Origin: Desulfobacterium sp.
Lineage (GTDB): Bacteria > Desulfobacterota > Desulfobacteria > Desulfobacterales > Desulfobacteraceae
Direction of reading: 5' to 3'
Assembly: GCA_030145245.1 (NCBI GenBank)
Contig: JAQYWC010000025.1
Span: 1 to 64,000, forward strand
Length of the DNA stretch: 64,000 bases
The translations under genes were made by a program, and so were the position numbers. Below, one piece after another: positions 43,448 through 51,777 of this stretch (position 1 is the stretch's first letter; every line of letters begins with the position of its first letter). Under the pieces are notes generated by a model. It saw nothing but the letters and a program-made list of their open reading frames with translations, was not told the DNA's origin and ran no database searches.

Positions 43448-45253
43448 TCAGTTTAGATCGGCGTACATGGAATCGATCAGTTCTGCGTGCCGTTCCAGGA
43501 TTACGTTTCGTTTCAGCTTCAGGGATACGGTGAGTTCCCCGCCCTCGGGTGAAAACGGCTGCCGGAGAATCCGGTATCGTTTGATGGTTTCATACCGGGC
43601 AAGGTGGGTATTTCGCTCCGCCATATGCCCGGCCACGGTCTCTAAAAACCGGTGGTCCTCCAGGAGCTCCTGGGGCCGGTCAAAGGGGATCCCCTCTTTC
43701 CTTGCGATCAGGGCGGCCTGTTCCAGGTTGATGTTCAAAAGGGCGGTCAGGAACTTTCTTCGCTCGCCAATGACGATGACATGCTCGAACAGGGGATCGA
43801 ACTTGAACAGCCCCTCGATCTTCTGGGGGGCGATATTCTTTCCCCCGGAGGTGATGATCAGGTCTTTCTTTCTGTCGGTGATCTTCAGGAATCCGTCCTC
43901 AAATTCGCCGATATCACCGCTCATGAGATAGCCGTCTTTGGTGAAGGTCTGGGCGGTTGCCTCCTCCATCTTCCAATATCCGCTGGTGATGTTATCCCCC
44001 TTGATCAGAATCTCACCGTCCTCCGCCAGCTTGATTTCCACCCCGGGAATGGGCTGGCCCACCGTACCGATGCGGTAATCATCCAGGCGGCTCATGGTGG
44101 CCGGGGCGCAGCATTCTGTCATGCCGTACCCCTCCACCACGGTGATGCCGGCGGCGTTGAAGAAGAGGATAATCTCCCGGGAGGTGGGGGCCCCGGATGC
44201 CGTCATCCAGCGCACCCGGCCGCCCAGGGCCTGGGCCAGCTTTTTGAACACCAGGAAATAGGCCAGCTTGTACTTGAGGTGAAGAAGGGGGGAGATGCTT
44301 TTTTTCTGCTCCCGGAGGCCGCTGATCTCAATGCCGATCCTGTGGCCCCATTTGAAGATCTTCTGCTTCCACGGCGGTTCCTGGTCCACCTGTTCCAGGA
44401 TCTTCTGGTAGACCTTCTCACACACCCTGGGCACGGCCTGGATCACGTGGGGCCGCTTCTCCTTGACATCCCTTGCAAACTCCAGGATGCTCTCGGCAAA
44501 GGAGGCGGTCACCCCCGTATACATGCCGAAAAAATGGTCGGTCATGCGCTCATACACATGGGACAGGGGCAAGAAGGGCACCACCTGGTCGGTGTCAAAG
44601 CAATACTGGGGCCTGACGCTTGACAGGCTGTGGAGCACGGCCATGATGTTTTTATGGGTGATCATGGCGCCCTTGGGCGCCCCGGTGGTTCCCGAGGTGT
44701 AGACGATGGTGGCAAGATCCCCGGGTTCAACCGCCTGGCTGAGCTCTTCAAAAAGACCCGGGGATGCGGCCTGTTTTTGCCGGCCCAGCTCGCAAAGCGC
44801 TTGAAACCCCATCACCCTGTCAATGGTTTCCCCGCCATCCCCGTTGTCCATGACAATGATCTGTTCCAGGTGGGGCAGGCTTTCAAGGCAGGCCAGCACC
44901 TTGTCCCGCTGGGTCCTGTCTTCCACCACGATGGCCCTGGCACCGGCGTTGTCCAGCACATACTCCACCTCTTTGCTGGTGAGGGTGGTATAGATGGGCA
45001 CCACCACGGCCCCGGCCCCCAGGCTCCCCATGTCCGTGAACAGCCATTCCAGACGGTTTTCGGACAGGATGGCCACCCGGTCTCCCTTTGCCACCCCGAG
45101 GGAGTGGAGGGCCAGCCCCACAGACCGCGCCGATTCATAGTATTGCCGCCAGCTTACCGACTCCCAGACCCCGTTGCTTTTTTTCTCAACCGCGGTCCTG
45201 TTTTCGTATTTATCAGCCCGGTTCTTGAAAACTTCATTGATTGTCTGTTCCAT
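43448..45253 (-). CDS. Long-chain acyl-CoA synthetase (AMP-forming)
   Basis: A 601-residue ligase of the long-chain FadD/ACSL type. It has YTSGTTGAPKGAMITH, GYGMTECCAP, a DGYLMSGD motif and DRKKDLIITSGGKNIAPQ. The C-terminal extension is typical for the longer eukaryote-like synthetases. The ATG at 45253 has GAGAGGGG eight bases upstream. It lies between the two thiolase-like sets and should activate the long or polycyclic acid that the cluster degrades. The substrate is not determined. Confidence 0.92.
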   Translation of the reverse strand: MEQTINEVFKNRADKYENRTAVEKKSNGVWESVSWRQYYESARSVGLALHSLGVAKGDRVAILSENRLEWLFTDMGSLGAGAVVVPIYTTLTSKEVEYVLDNAGARAIVVEDRTQRDKVLACLESLPHLEQIIVMDNGDGGETIDRVMGFQALCELGRQKQAASPGLFEELSQAVEPGDLATIVYTSGTTGAPKGAMITHKNIMAVLHSLSSVRPQYCFDTDQVVPFLPLSHVYERMTDHFFGMYTGVTASFAESILEFARDVKEKRPHVIQAVPRVCEKVYQKILEQVDQEPPWKQKIFKWGHRIGIEISGLREQKKSISPLLHLKYKLAYFLVFKKLAQALGGRVRWMTASGAPTSREIILFFNAAGITVVEGYGMTECCAPATMSRLDDYRIGTVGQPIPGVEIKLAEDGEILIKGDNITSGYWKMEEATAQTFTKDGYLMSGDIGEFEDGFLKITDRKKDLIITSGGKNIAPQKIEGLFKFDPLFEHVIVIGERRKFLTALLNINLEQAALIARKEGIPFDRPQELLEDHRFLETVAGHMAERNTHLARYETIKRYRILRQPFSPEGGELTVSLKLKRNVILERHAELIDSMYADLN

Positions 45254-45277
45254 AGAAACCCCTCTCATGGTTTTAAC

Positions 45278-46453
45278 TTACACAACAAAGGAGGAGATGA
45301 TCTCCTTCATGATCTCCGTGGTGCCCCCGCCGATGGAGAGAATGCGGTTGTCCCGGTAAAGCCGTTCCACCAGGGATTCCCGCATGAACCCGTACCCGCC
45401 GAAGATCTGGACAGCGTCATAGGTTACCTTGTCGCTCACCGTGCAGGCGAAATTCTTGGCCATGGAGACCTCCTTGAGCTGGTCCGTACCGGCACCGATT
45501 CTGGCCGCCACCCGGTAGGTGAACTCGGTGCTCACTTCAACCAGGGTGGCCATGTCCACAAGCTTGTGCCGGGTGACCTGGAACCCGTTGAGTTTCTTGC
45601 CAAAGGCCTTGCGCTCCTTTGCGTAGTTCACGGCTTCCTCCAGGGCCATCCGGGCCGTCATGTTGGCCATGATGGCAAGGGCCAGTCGCTCCTGCTGAAA
45701 ATTGGCCATGATGGCGAAAAAACCCTGGTTTTCCTGGCCGATGAGATTTTCCCGGGGCACCCGGCAATTGTCCAGGTAGATCTCGGCCGTGTCCGAGGCC
45801 CACCACCCGGTTTTCTTGAGCTTGTTGGACACCGAATAGCCGGGGGTGTCCCGCTCGATCACCAGCAGGCTGATGCCGTGGGCTCCGTCGGGTCCTGTGC
45901 GCACGGCGCAGGTGAGCTGGTCGGCCCGGGTGGCACTGGTGATGAAGGTCTTGCTGCCGTTGACCCGGTAATGATCCCCGTCAAGCTCGGCCGTGGTGGT
46001 CAAATTGGCCACATCCGACCCGCCGCCGGGCTCGGTGATGCCCAGGGCTGCGATTCTCTCCCCGGCCAGCACCGGCTCGACAAATTTCTTCTTCTGCTCG
46101 TCGGTGCCAAAGGTCACGATGGGCGGCAATGCGATGTTCAGGGAGCCAAGACCGCTGGTAAACCCGCCCGAGCCCGACCGCATCAGCTCTTCGGTGACGG
46201 CTATATGGAAGAAAATATCCCCGGGGGTGCCCCCCACCTCCTCGGGGAAGCCCATGCCGAGGATGCCCACCTCGGCCGCCTTTTTGTACATGCTTTTGGG
46301 GAATTCCCCGGCTTCCTCCCATTCATCGATAAAGGGCTTGACCTCCTTGGTGATGAACTCCCGGATCGCCTTTCTCACACTGTGGTGGGATTTTGAAAAA
46401 TATTCCTGGTACGTGGATGTTGTATTGAATCCGTCTGTCATCTGTTTCACCAT
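45278..46453 (-). CDS. Acyl-CoA dehydrogenase
   Basis: A 391-residue acyl-CoA dehydrogenase close to the 9245-10405 enzyme: shared GITEPGGGSD, IFGGYGFMRE and SIGGGTTEIM. The Glu of FQQERL occupies the isovaleryl/long-chain catalytic position. The start is uncertain; ATG codons at 46453 and 46441 both lack a strong ribosome binding site. It follows the DUF35-MaoC gene by 55 bases and precedes the ligase gene by 24 bases. It probably oxidises the acyl-CoA made by that ligase. Confidence 0.92.
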   Translation of the reverse strand: MVKQMTDGFNTTSTYQEYFSKSHHSVRKAIREFITKEVKPFIDEWEEAGEFPKSMYKKAAEVGILGMGFPEEVGGTPGDIFFHIAVTEELMRSGSGGFTSGLGSLNIALPPIVTFGTDEQKKKFVEPVLAGERIAALGITEPGGGSDVANLTTTAELDGDHYRVNGSKTFITSATRADQLTCAVRTGPDGAHGISLLVIERDTPGYSVSNKLKKTGWWASDTAEIYLDNCRVPRENLIGQENQGFFAIMANFQQERLALAIMANMTARMALEEAVNYAKERKAFGKKLNGFQVTRHKLVDMATLVEVSTEFTYRVAARIGAGTDQLKEVSMAKNFACTVSDKVTYDAVQIFGGYGFMRESLVERLYRDNRILSIGGGTTEIMKEIISSFVV

Positions 46454-46508
46454 TGACTTAAGCTTAAGAATTTAAAGATTTCATGGGCCCATTCGCAAAA
46501 ATCCGGCG

Positions 46509-47411
46509 CTACTCCTTGTCCATGGGCACCGGCGGCATCACCAGGGCCGATCCCTCGGCCACAAGTTTGTTGTGCTGGTTGGTAAAGGTTAATGCCATTC
46601 GCACCCAGCGCCTTTCCGGCAGTTTCTCCACGATCTCACCGGTGGCGGTGATGGTGTCCCCGAAATAGGTGGGGGCCTTGAACCTTGTTGTGACCTCCAG
46701 GGCAATGGTGCCGAGGCCGGGCAGTTTCATGCCAAGGACCGGGGCGATGAGGCTCTGGGGAAGGGCGCCATGGGCGATGCGGGTGCCTAAAGGCGTGGCC
46801 TTTGCAAACTCCTCATTCAGGTGCATGGGGTTGAAATCCCCGGATATCCCGGCAAACAGGTAGACATCGGTTTCACTGATGGTCTTGGTAAAGGAGGCGG
46901 ACATGCCCTCCTCAAGCTGGTCATAGGTGTACCCCAGCTCAAATCCGGGCCTTTGGGTAACCGGCCTGAAATGGTCGATATCCATGATGGTGGCGGTGGT
47001 TTTTTTGGCAAATACCGCCTCCACCCTGAGGCCTGTCTTCATTTTGGAGAATGGTATTCCCTTTACGATGTGGGCAAAGGGCGTGTCTGCGCCGTCCAGT
47101 TTGACAAGGGCGGTTATATAGGGCGGTTTCAACGGCTGGTGGGGCTCTTCGTACCGGACGATGGTAAACCCTGTTACAGTACCGGTGTTGGGCAGTTCAA
47201 CCCAGTTGTCTGAAATATCCTCGAAACAGACCTCACAGGTGGATCTGGGCGGAACAAACACCTTGTTGCATTTATTGCACTTCAGCCCAGTTATCTTTTT
47301 CTCCTCCCTGAGGGAGATGATGAAACGGCTTCCGGTGGAACCTGCGAAATACTGATAGGGCAGGGCCAGTTTTCCATCGATGGTAAAGCAATCCTTGGTC
47401 TCTGTTGTCAT
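46509..47411 (-). CDS. DUF35-MaoC fusion protein, set B
   Basis: A 300-residue fusion. Residues ~1-145 form a DUF35 protein with the zinc ribbon CNKCNKVFVPPRSTCEVC and an OB-fold. Residues ~150-300 are a MaoC hot-dog hydratase with SGDFNPMH (D-x-N-P-x-H) and AHG. In actinobacterial ChsH2 the same two domains are joined in the opposite order (MaoC-like first). The fusion suggests channelling from hydration to C-C cleavage with the thiolase-like partner. The ATG at 47411 has GGGGAAA upstream. Confidence 0.9.
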   Translation of the reverse strand: MTTETKDCFTIDGKLALPYQYFAGSTGSRFIISLREEKKITGLKCNKCNKVFVPPRSTCEVCFEDISDNWVELPNTGTVTGFTIVRYEEPHQPLKPPYITALVKLDGADTPFAHIVKGIPFSKMKTGLRVEAVFAKKTTATIMDIDHFRPVTQRPGFELGYTYDQLEEGMSASFTKTISETDVYLFAGISGDFNPMHLNEEFAKATPLGTRIAHGALPQSLIAPVLGMKLPGLGTIALEVTTRFKAPTYFGDTITATGEIVEKLPERRWVRMALTFTNQHNKLVAEGSALVMPPVPMDKE

Positions 47412-47438
47412 GGTGTTTCCCCTTTTCCTCATGGTCCG

Positions 47439-48599
47439 TTAATCATCGATGATTTCAAAATATTTGATGTCGGTTACGCTTCCGGTGAGGGTATCGTTCC
47501 AGACGGGTCTTACCCGCACCCCCCTTTCGGCCCTTGGAATGTCGCTTGCCTTGAGCTCATGCCACATGGTTTCATGGCCCTTGCACCCGTCCAGCAGGAA
47601 ATGGCAGGAGCAGTAGGGGGTCTCCCTTGTCTCCCCGGTGAGGGGATCCGGGCTTGCATAATATGCCACATCCGGGGTTGAGATGATCCCTTCCGGCCCG
47701 ATCTGAACAAACTCCTTACACCGGACCACGCACTCGGCGCAGACCTCCCTGGGCGGGATCTGCAGGCGCTGGCATTCCGGGCACTGGTTGGCCAGGATCT
47801 TTTTTTCTTTCAGGGCATTGAGGAAATGGCCCATCACGGGACCTGTGGCAAAGGTCTGGGGAATGGAAAGCACCTGCTTGAGCGCAATGAGCTCCTCCGG
47901 GGCCTCCTCCGGACCTGCCGACGGGGGGCAGTATTTCTTAAAAAACCTGGCGGCCGTGGAGAGGATATCCAGGTTGCCCTCAACCTTGAGCTTGCCAGAT
48001 GAAAATGCGGTTATGCCGTCCAGCTTTCCCAGGGTGATGGCGATCCAGTCGTCATCTGCGCAGGTGGTGGTAACGTCGGGATTGGCAATGCCCTCCAGCA
48101 CCTTTACCTTGCCGTATGCCACGCATACGGTCCATTCTCCCCCGCCCTCTCCGGTAATGCGGTAACCGCAGTTGGCGGTGATCCCTTTCACCCCGTCCGG
48201 ATTGACCCGGGACTCCATGGTGGCGAAGATGTCGGCCACCGTGACCTCGGCCGGCTGGGGCTGGTATTTTTCAAAGAATCCGGCAGCTGCAACCAATAGC
48301 CCCATGTCCCCCGTGACCTTGAGCTTCCCGGATGAAAATGCGGTCATGCCGTCCAGTTTCCCCAGGGTGATGGCGATCCAGTCGTCCTCTGCGCAGGTGG
48401 TGGTGACGTCGGGTTTCACCAGGTCCTCCATCACTTTTACCCTGCCGTCTGCCACGCACACGGTCCATTTGCCGCCGTTGGGTCCGGTGATGATATAGCC
48501 GTAATTGGCTGTGATGCCGTCAACGCCATCGGGGATCACCCGGGCTTCCATGGTCCCGAAGATATCGGCCACCAGGCCTGCCGTGGTTTTTTCCGTCAT
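47439..48599 (-). CDS. Double SCP2-DUF35 fusion protein, set B
   Basis: A 386-residue protein with three parts. Two nearly identical SCP2-type sterol-carrier domains lie at ~10-115 and ~121-226, both reading DDWIAITLGKLDG followed by TAFSSGKLKV. A DUF35 zinc ribbon/OB-fold follows, with C273, C276, C287 and C290. SCP2 domains bind hydrophobic acyl-CoAs and could deliver substrate to the thiolase-like partner. The start at 48599 is set by AGGAGG; the longer frame upstream has no ribosome binding site. It is the paralogue of 40483-41031 with the SCP2 pair added. Confidence 0.9.
   Translation of the reverse strand: MTEKTTAGLVADIFGTMEARVIPDGVDGITANYGYIITGPNGGKWTVCVADGRVKVMEDLVKPDVTTTCAEDDWIAITLGKLDGMTAFSSGKLKVTGDMGLLVAAAGFFEKYQPQPAEVTVADIFATMESRVNPDGVKGITANCGYRITGEGGGEWTVCVAYGKVKVLEGIANPDVTTTCADDDWIAITLGKLDGITAFSSGKLKVEGNLDILSTAARFFKKYCPPSAGPEEAPEELIALKQVLSIPQTFATGPVMGHFLNALKEKKILANQCPECQRLQIPPREVCAECVVRCKEFVQIGPEGIISTPDVAYYASPDPLTGETRETPYCSCHFLLDGCKGHETMWHELKASDIPRAERGVRVRPVWNDTLTGSVTDIKYFEIIDD
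47922..48572 (-). repeat. Tandem internal duplication of an SCP2 domain (two ~318-bp units)
   Basis: Unit 1 spans about 48255-48572 and unit 2 about 47922-48239. They encode two SCP2 domains differing at few positions, and long stretches are almost identical in DNA as well (for example around 48010-48075 and 48340-48410). That points to recent duplication or gene conversion. Confidence 0.8.
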
Positions 48600-48630
48600 G
48601 AAATACCTCCTGTCTGAATTTTTGCTCCTT

Positions 48631-48655
48631 GCATATGAATAGCGCCCATTGGTTA
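48631..48655. repeat. Intergenic 25-bp element, copy 2
   Basis: This element matches 24232-24256 at 21 of 25 positions, including GCATATGA and GCCCATT. It lies in the 106-base gap between the set B thiolase genes and the SCP2-DUF35 gene, about 30-55 bases upstream of the latter. Confidence 0.4.
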
Positions 48656-48705
48656 CTTTGACTGGTAGCGCAAACATCTTTAAAGAGTTGGATTGTTGTG
48701 TACCA

Positions 48706-49890
48706 TCACAGCCCGGGCAGATCCCGGGTCAGAAGGGTCAGGACCGTCCACATGGTGCCGCCAAAGCCCGATGCCAGGGCCGTGTTGACCTGTTTGGGCA
48801 CCTGATGATCCCCTGCGGTCCCCATGATCTGCATGGCGGCCTCGGCCACACGGACCATGGCCGTGGCACCAATGGGATTGGAGGCGATCACCCCGCCGGA
48901 AGGGTTGACGGGAAAGGCGCCGTCCAGGGCGATCTCGCCGTTCTCGACCATCTCCAGGTGCTCGTCTCCCTCCAGGAGGAGAAACTCCCTGAGCCAGTCC
49001 AGGCCCCACCAGGAAGAGGGGTCGTACATCTCCATCATGTCGATCTCCTTTCTCGGATCCATGATGTTGTTTCTCTCAAACAGCTTTTCTGCCGCATACC
49101 GGTGGGTGGTGGTCACGGGGGCGTCTCCGAAGATGGCAAAATTCTCCTCCCGGTGCACGGTGATGTGATCCTTGATCCAGGCCGGCTGTTTGCAGTGCTG
49201 CCTGGCCTTTTTCTCGGAGGCGAAGATCATGACGCAGGTGCCGTCGCTCTGGGAGCACATGTGAATCATGCGCAGCTCCCCCACCAGGGGGGGTGAATTT
49301 ATGGCCAGATCCTCGGCCTGGTCAAATTCAAGCCCCAGGCGGCGGTGGGCCTTGTTATTGTTCATGGCGTGCTTGTCCATGGTGATCCTGTACAGCATGG
49401 AGGCCCGCTTGGCCCGCTCCTCCCCGAACTCGTCCATGAGCTGGGTGGCGGTCATGCCGGTCAGGGCGCCTGTCTGGAGTTTCCGGGTCCAGAGGGGGTC
49501 GGCCATGTTGGTGATGCCGCCTGTGGTGTGTCCCTCCTGGAGTTTTTCAAACCCGATGGCCATGACCACGTCATGGAGCCCGGACGCCACCAGGGCATCG
49601 GCTGCGCACACCAGGGTCGCCCCGGTGGTTCCCCCGGTGGTCACCCTGAGGGTCTCCTTGCCAAAGGCGCCGGTTCCCAGGGTGTGCCAGAGGTCGGGCT
49701 GGTGCACCATCTCAAACAGTTCCATGTTGCCATGGAGGACACAGTCGATGTCGTCCATGGTCATGCCCGCCTGGTCAAGGGCTTCCAGGACCGCCTCATG
49801 GATCATTTCAGGCTGGTTGACCTCTTCCCGGTGGCTTGAAAAAACAGACTGCCCCACTCCGATCACGCCCACGTTTCGGTTTTTCTTCAT
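48706..49890 (-). CDS. Thiolase-like protein lacking Cys nucleophile, set B (type 1)
   Basis: A 394-residue SCP2-thiolase-like protein, paralogue of 41042-42235 along its whole length (VGVIGVGQSVFSSHREEVNQPEM start). At the nucleophile region TTGGTTGATLVCAADALVASG, Gly replaces Cys; the Cys in LVCAAD is seven residues further on and out of register. The C-terminal NPSGGVIASNPIGAT lacks the His. MYDPSSWWG is conserved with set A. AGGGGGAG precedes the ATG. A substrate-specific duplicate acting with the set B DUF35 proteins is inferred. Confidence 0.88.
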   Translation of the reverse strand: MKKNRNVGVIGVGQSVFSSHREEVNQPEMIHEAVLEALDQAGMTMDDIDCVLHGNMELFEMVHQPDLWHTLGTGAFGKETLRVTTGGTTGATLVCAADALVASGLHDVVMAIGFEKLQEGHTTGGITNMADPLWTRKLQTGALTGMTATQLMDEFGEERAKRASMLYRITMDKHAMNNNKAHRRLGLEFDQAEDLAINSPPLVGELRMIHMCSQSDGTCVMIFASEKKARQHCKQPAWIKDHITVHREENFAIFGDAPVTTTHRYAAEKLFERNNIMDPRKEIDMMEMYDPSSWWGLDWLREFLLLEGDEHLEMVENGEIALDGAFPVNPSGGVIASNPIGATAMVRVAEAAMQIMGTAGDHQVPKQVNTALASGFGGTMWTVLTLLTRDLPGL

Positions 49891-49903
49891 GTTTCTCCCC
49901 CTT

Positions 49904-51052
49904 CTAATCCCTTTTCAGTGTGACCACAGAATGAAACTGGCCTGCGGGTCCCATGACGCCATGGGCAAGTGCGGTTTTTGCTTTGTCCGCCTGGCGGGTG
50001 CCGGCCTCTCCCTTGAGCTGGAGGGCTGCCTCCGCTGCCCGGACAAATCCGCCCAGCAGCAGGGGATTGCCCCCGAGCATGCCGCCGGAGAGGTTCACCT
50101 GGTCCCTGTCCCAGCCTTGCTCCTCCACCCATTTTGCTCCCCCAGCCTCGTTGCAGAGGCCCAGCCCTTCCATCCACATGGGCAGCTGGTAGGCGTACTG
50201 GTCCGAGAGTTCCACCAGGTCAAAGGCGGATTTCGGGTCGGTGATGCCGGCCCGGTGATAGGCCCGCTTGGCTGCGGCTTTCAGGGCAACATTTGCGCCA
50301 AGGTTCCGGTCCCCCAGGAAAAAACGGTCCATGCTGTTGCCAACCCCCGTGATCCACACCGGTGTGTCGGTGAACTCATGGACCCGCTCTTCAGCGGCCA
50401 GGATCATGCCCACGCTGCCGTCGGATACGGGATAGGCATGGAGCTCACGGATGGGGTCGGCCAGGTATTTCGATGCCAGCACCTCTTCCATGGTCACCCT
50501 TTCCGTGTCGGGCAGAAGGGGATTTTCAGCCGCCTTTTCCCTGGCCCGGACAACGATCCTTGCCAGGTGTTCGTCTGTGATTCCGGACCGCTCGCCATAG
50601 GCCTGGGCCTGGAGGCCTGCACTGACGCAATAATCCAAACCCACCGGCCGGGTGTAAAAGGGATCAAATGACAGATGGGTGACCATGTTCCGGCTCTGGC
50701 CCTGGGATTCCTTGCAATGCCCCAGGAGCAGAACCACATCCACATGGCCGGACCGGATGGCGGCAAGACCGTAGTAGAGGGCCTGGATTCCCTCCTGGGC
50801 GATCTTTTCTTCGCAGCCGAAATGTCCGCCCAAAAGATCGGTGAGCCCGTTGTCCGAGATGGTTCGGGCATCGAACACGTCGTCGGAGCAGGAGATGCTC
50901 ATGCCGATGCCTTTTTTTTCGGAAAAATCCACGCCCGTCTGCTCCCGGAGGGATTCCAGGACCTCCAGAGCCATGTTCTGGAACCGCTGGTCCCATTTAT
51001 TCCGTTGAAAGGTTGTCTGGGCAACGGCGCAAATGCCTACTTTTCTAGCCAT
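49904..51052 (-). CDS. Thiolase-like protein lacking Cys nucleophile, set B (type 2)
   Basis: A 382-residue thiolase-like protein, paralogue of 42246-43391. EEKIAQEGIQALYYGLAAI has Ala at the nucleophile position. VNLSGGMLGGNPLLLGG has Asn-Pro for His-Pro. DLVELSDQYAYQLPMW replaces the usual catalytic loop. AAGGAGG lies nine bases before the ATG. It is 13 bases upstream of its type 1 partner, the same order as in set A, so the pair was duplicated as a unit. Confidence 0.88.
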   Translation of the reverse strand: MARKVGICAVAQTTFQRNKWDQRFQNMALEVLESLREQTGVDFSEKKGIGMSISCSDDVFDARTISDNGLTDLLGGHFGCEEKIAQEGIQALYYGLAAIRSGHVDVVLLLGHCKESQGQSRNMVTHLSFDPFYTRPVGLDYCVSAGLQAQAYGERSGITDEHLARIVVRAREKAAENPLLPDTERVTMEEVLASKYLADPIRELHAYPVSDGSVGMILAAEERVHEFTDTPVWITGVGNSMDRFFLGDRNLGANVALKAAAKRAYHRAGITDPKSAFDLVELSDQYAYQLPMWMEGLGLCNEAGGAKWVEEQGWDRDQVNLSGGMLGGNPLLLGGFVRAAEAALQLKGEAGTRQADKAKTALAHGVMGPAGQFHSVVTLKRD

Positions 51053-51101
51053 ACAAGTGCCTCCTTGGTTGTTAGATTTTTTTACGGCTGTCGTCTGTCT
51101 G

Positions 51102-51686
51102 TTACGGCATGCTTTTCCATGGGGATGTTTCTTTGTTCCGGATATAGCAGTTCCAGAAATCGCCTGCTTTTACGGCCCTCAGGATACTGTCCCTGTCCCG
51201 GGGGGCATCCATTTCAATCCAGGCCCTGCCGCATCCCAGCCGGGTATGGGAATCATCTGTGGCGATCTTGGGAAAAGGGATCGATGCCACCTCATACTCG
51301 GGGCAGCGAAATCCTTTGGACGTTATTTCCACGGCATCCAGGGGAAGGGTTTGAGACACCTTAAGGATGCGATCCCGGACCTTGTCAAAGGGCAGGTCCA
51401 GTTCTGACGGATGGTTGAAAATATGGAGCTCTTCACGGTCTCCGCAGATATGGTTGATGTGGAGATAGCCCTTTTCAAACACGGTTCTTTCAACCCCGGT
51501 AAAGATGATCAGATCGGTCTTGATTCCGGCCAGACCGGCATAGCAGTCCGGCCGCATGAGGAAATCATGGTCGGTAAGGGCGATGAAATCAAACCCCAGC
51601 CGTTCATAGACGCTCACCACTTCCCGGATGGCGAGTTCACCATCGGAGCAGGTGGTGTGGATATGCAGACCGCCTTTTAAATGCAT
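51102..51686 (-). CDS. PHP domain metal-dependent phosphoesterase-like protein
   Basis: A 194-residue PHP-domain protein. The first metal motif HIHTTCSDG (HxH) is at residues 8-16, LTDHD follows at about 37-41, and a further DDSHTRLG near residue 142-149 supplies later ligands. Members hydrolyse phosphoesters or nucleotides. The length fits stand-alone PHP proteins (YciV-like are longer). GGAG lies nine bases before the ATG. Its place between a BKACE gene and thiolase-like genes may be accidental; no pathway role is evident. Confidence 0.8.
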   Translation of the reverse strand: MHLKGGLHIHTTCSDGELAIREVVSVYERLGFDFIALTDHDFLMRPDCYAGLAGIKTDLIIFTGVERTVFEKGYLHINHICGDREELHIFNHPSELDLPFDKVRDRILKVSQTLPLDAVEITSKGFRCPEYEVASIPFPKIATDDSHTRLGCGRAWIEMDAPRDRDSILRAVKAGDFWNCYIRNKETSPWKSMP

Positions 51687-51727
51687 GGATCGTCTCCCAA
51701 AGGGTTGTGGGGTGGCGTTGTGGGGGC

Positions 51728-51777
51728 CAGGCCCCCGGCGACTCTGGATTGCAAATCAGGACAAGGGTGGGGGCCTG
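51728..51777. repeat. GC-rich inverted repeat after the BKACE gene
   Basis: CAGGCCCCC at 51728-51736 is the inverse of GGGGGCCTG at 51769-51777, which directly abuts the BKACE stop codon. No T-tract follows on the minus strand, so it may stabilise the BKACE mRNA end or weakly terminate. Confidence 0.5.
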
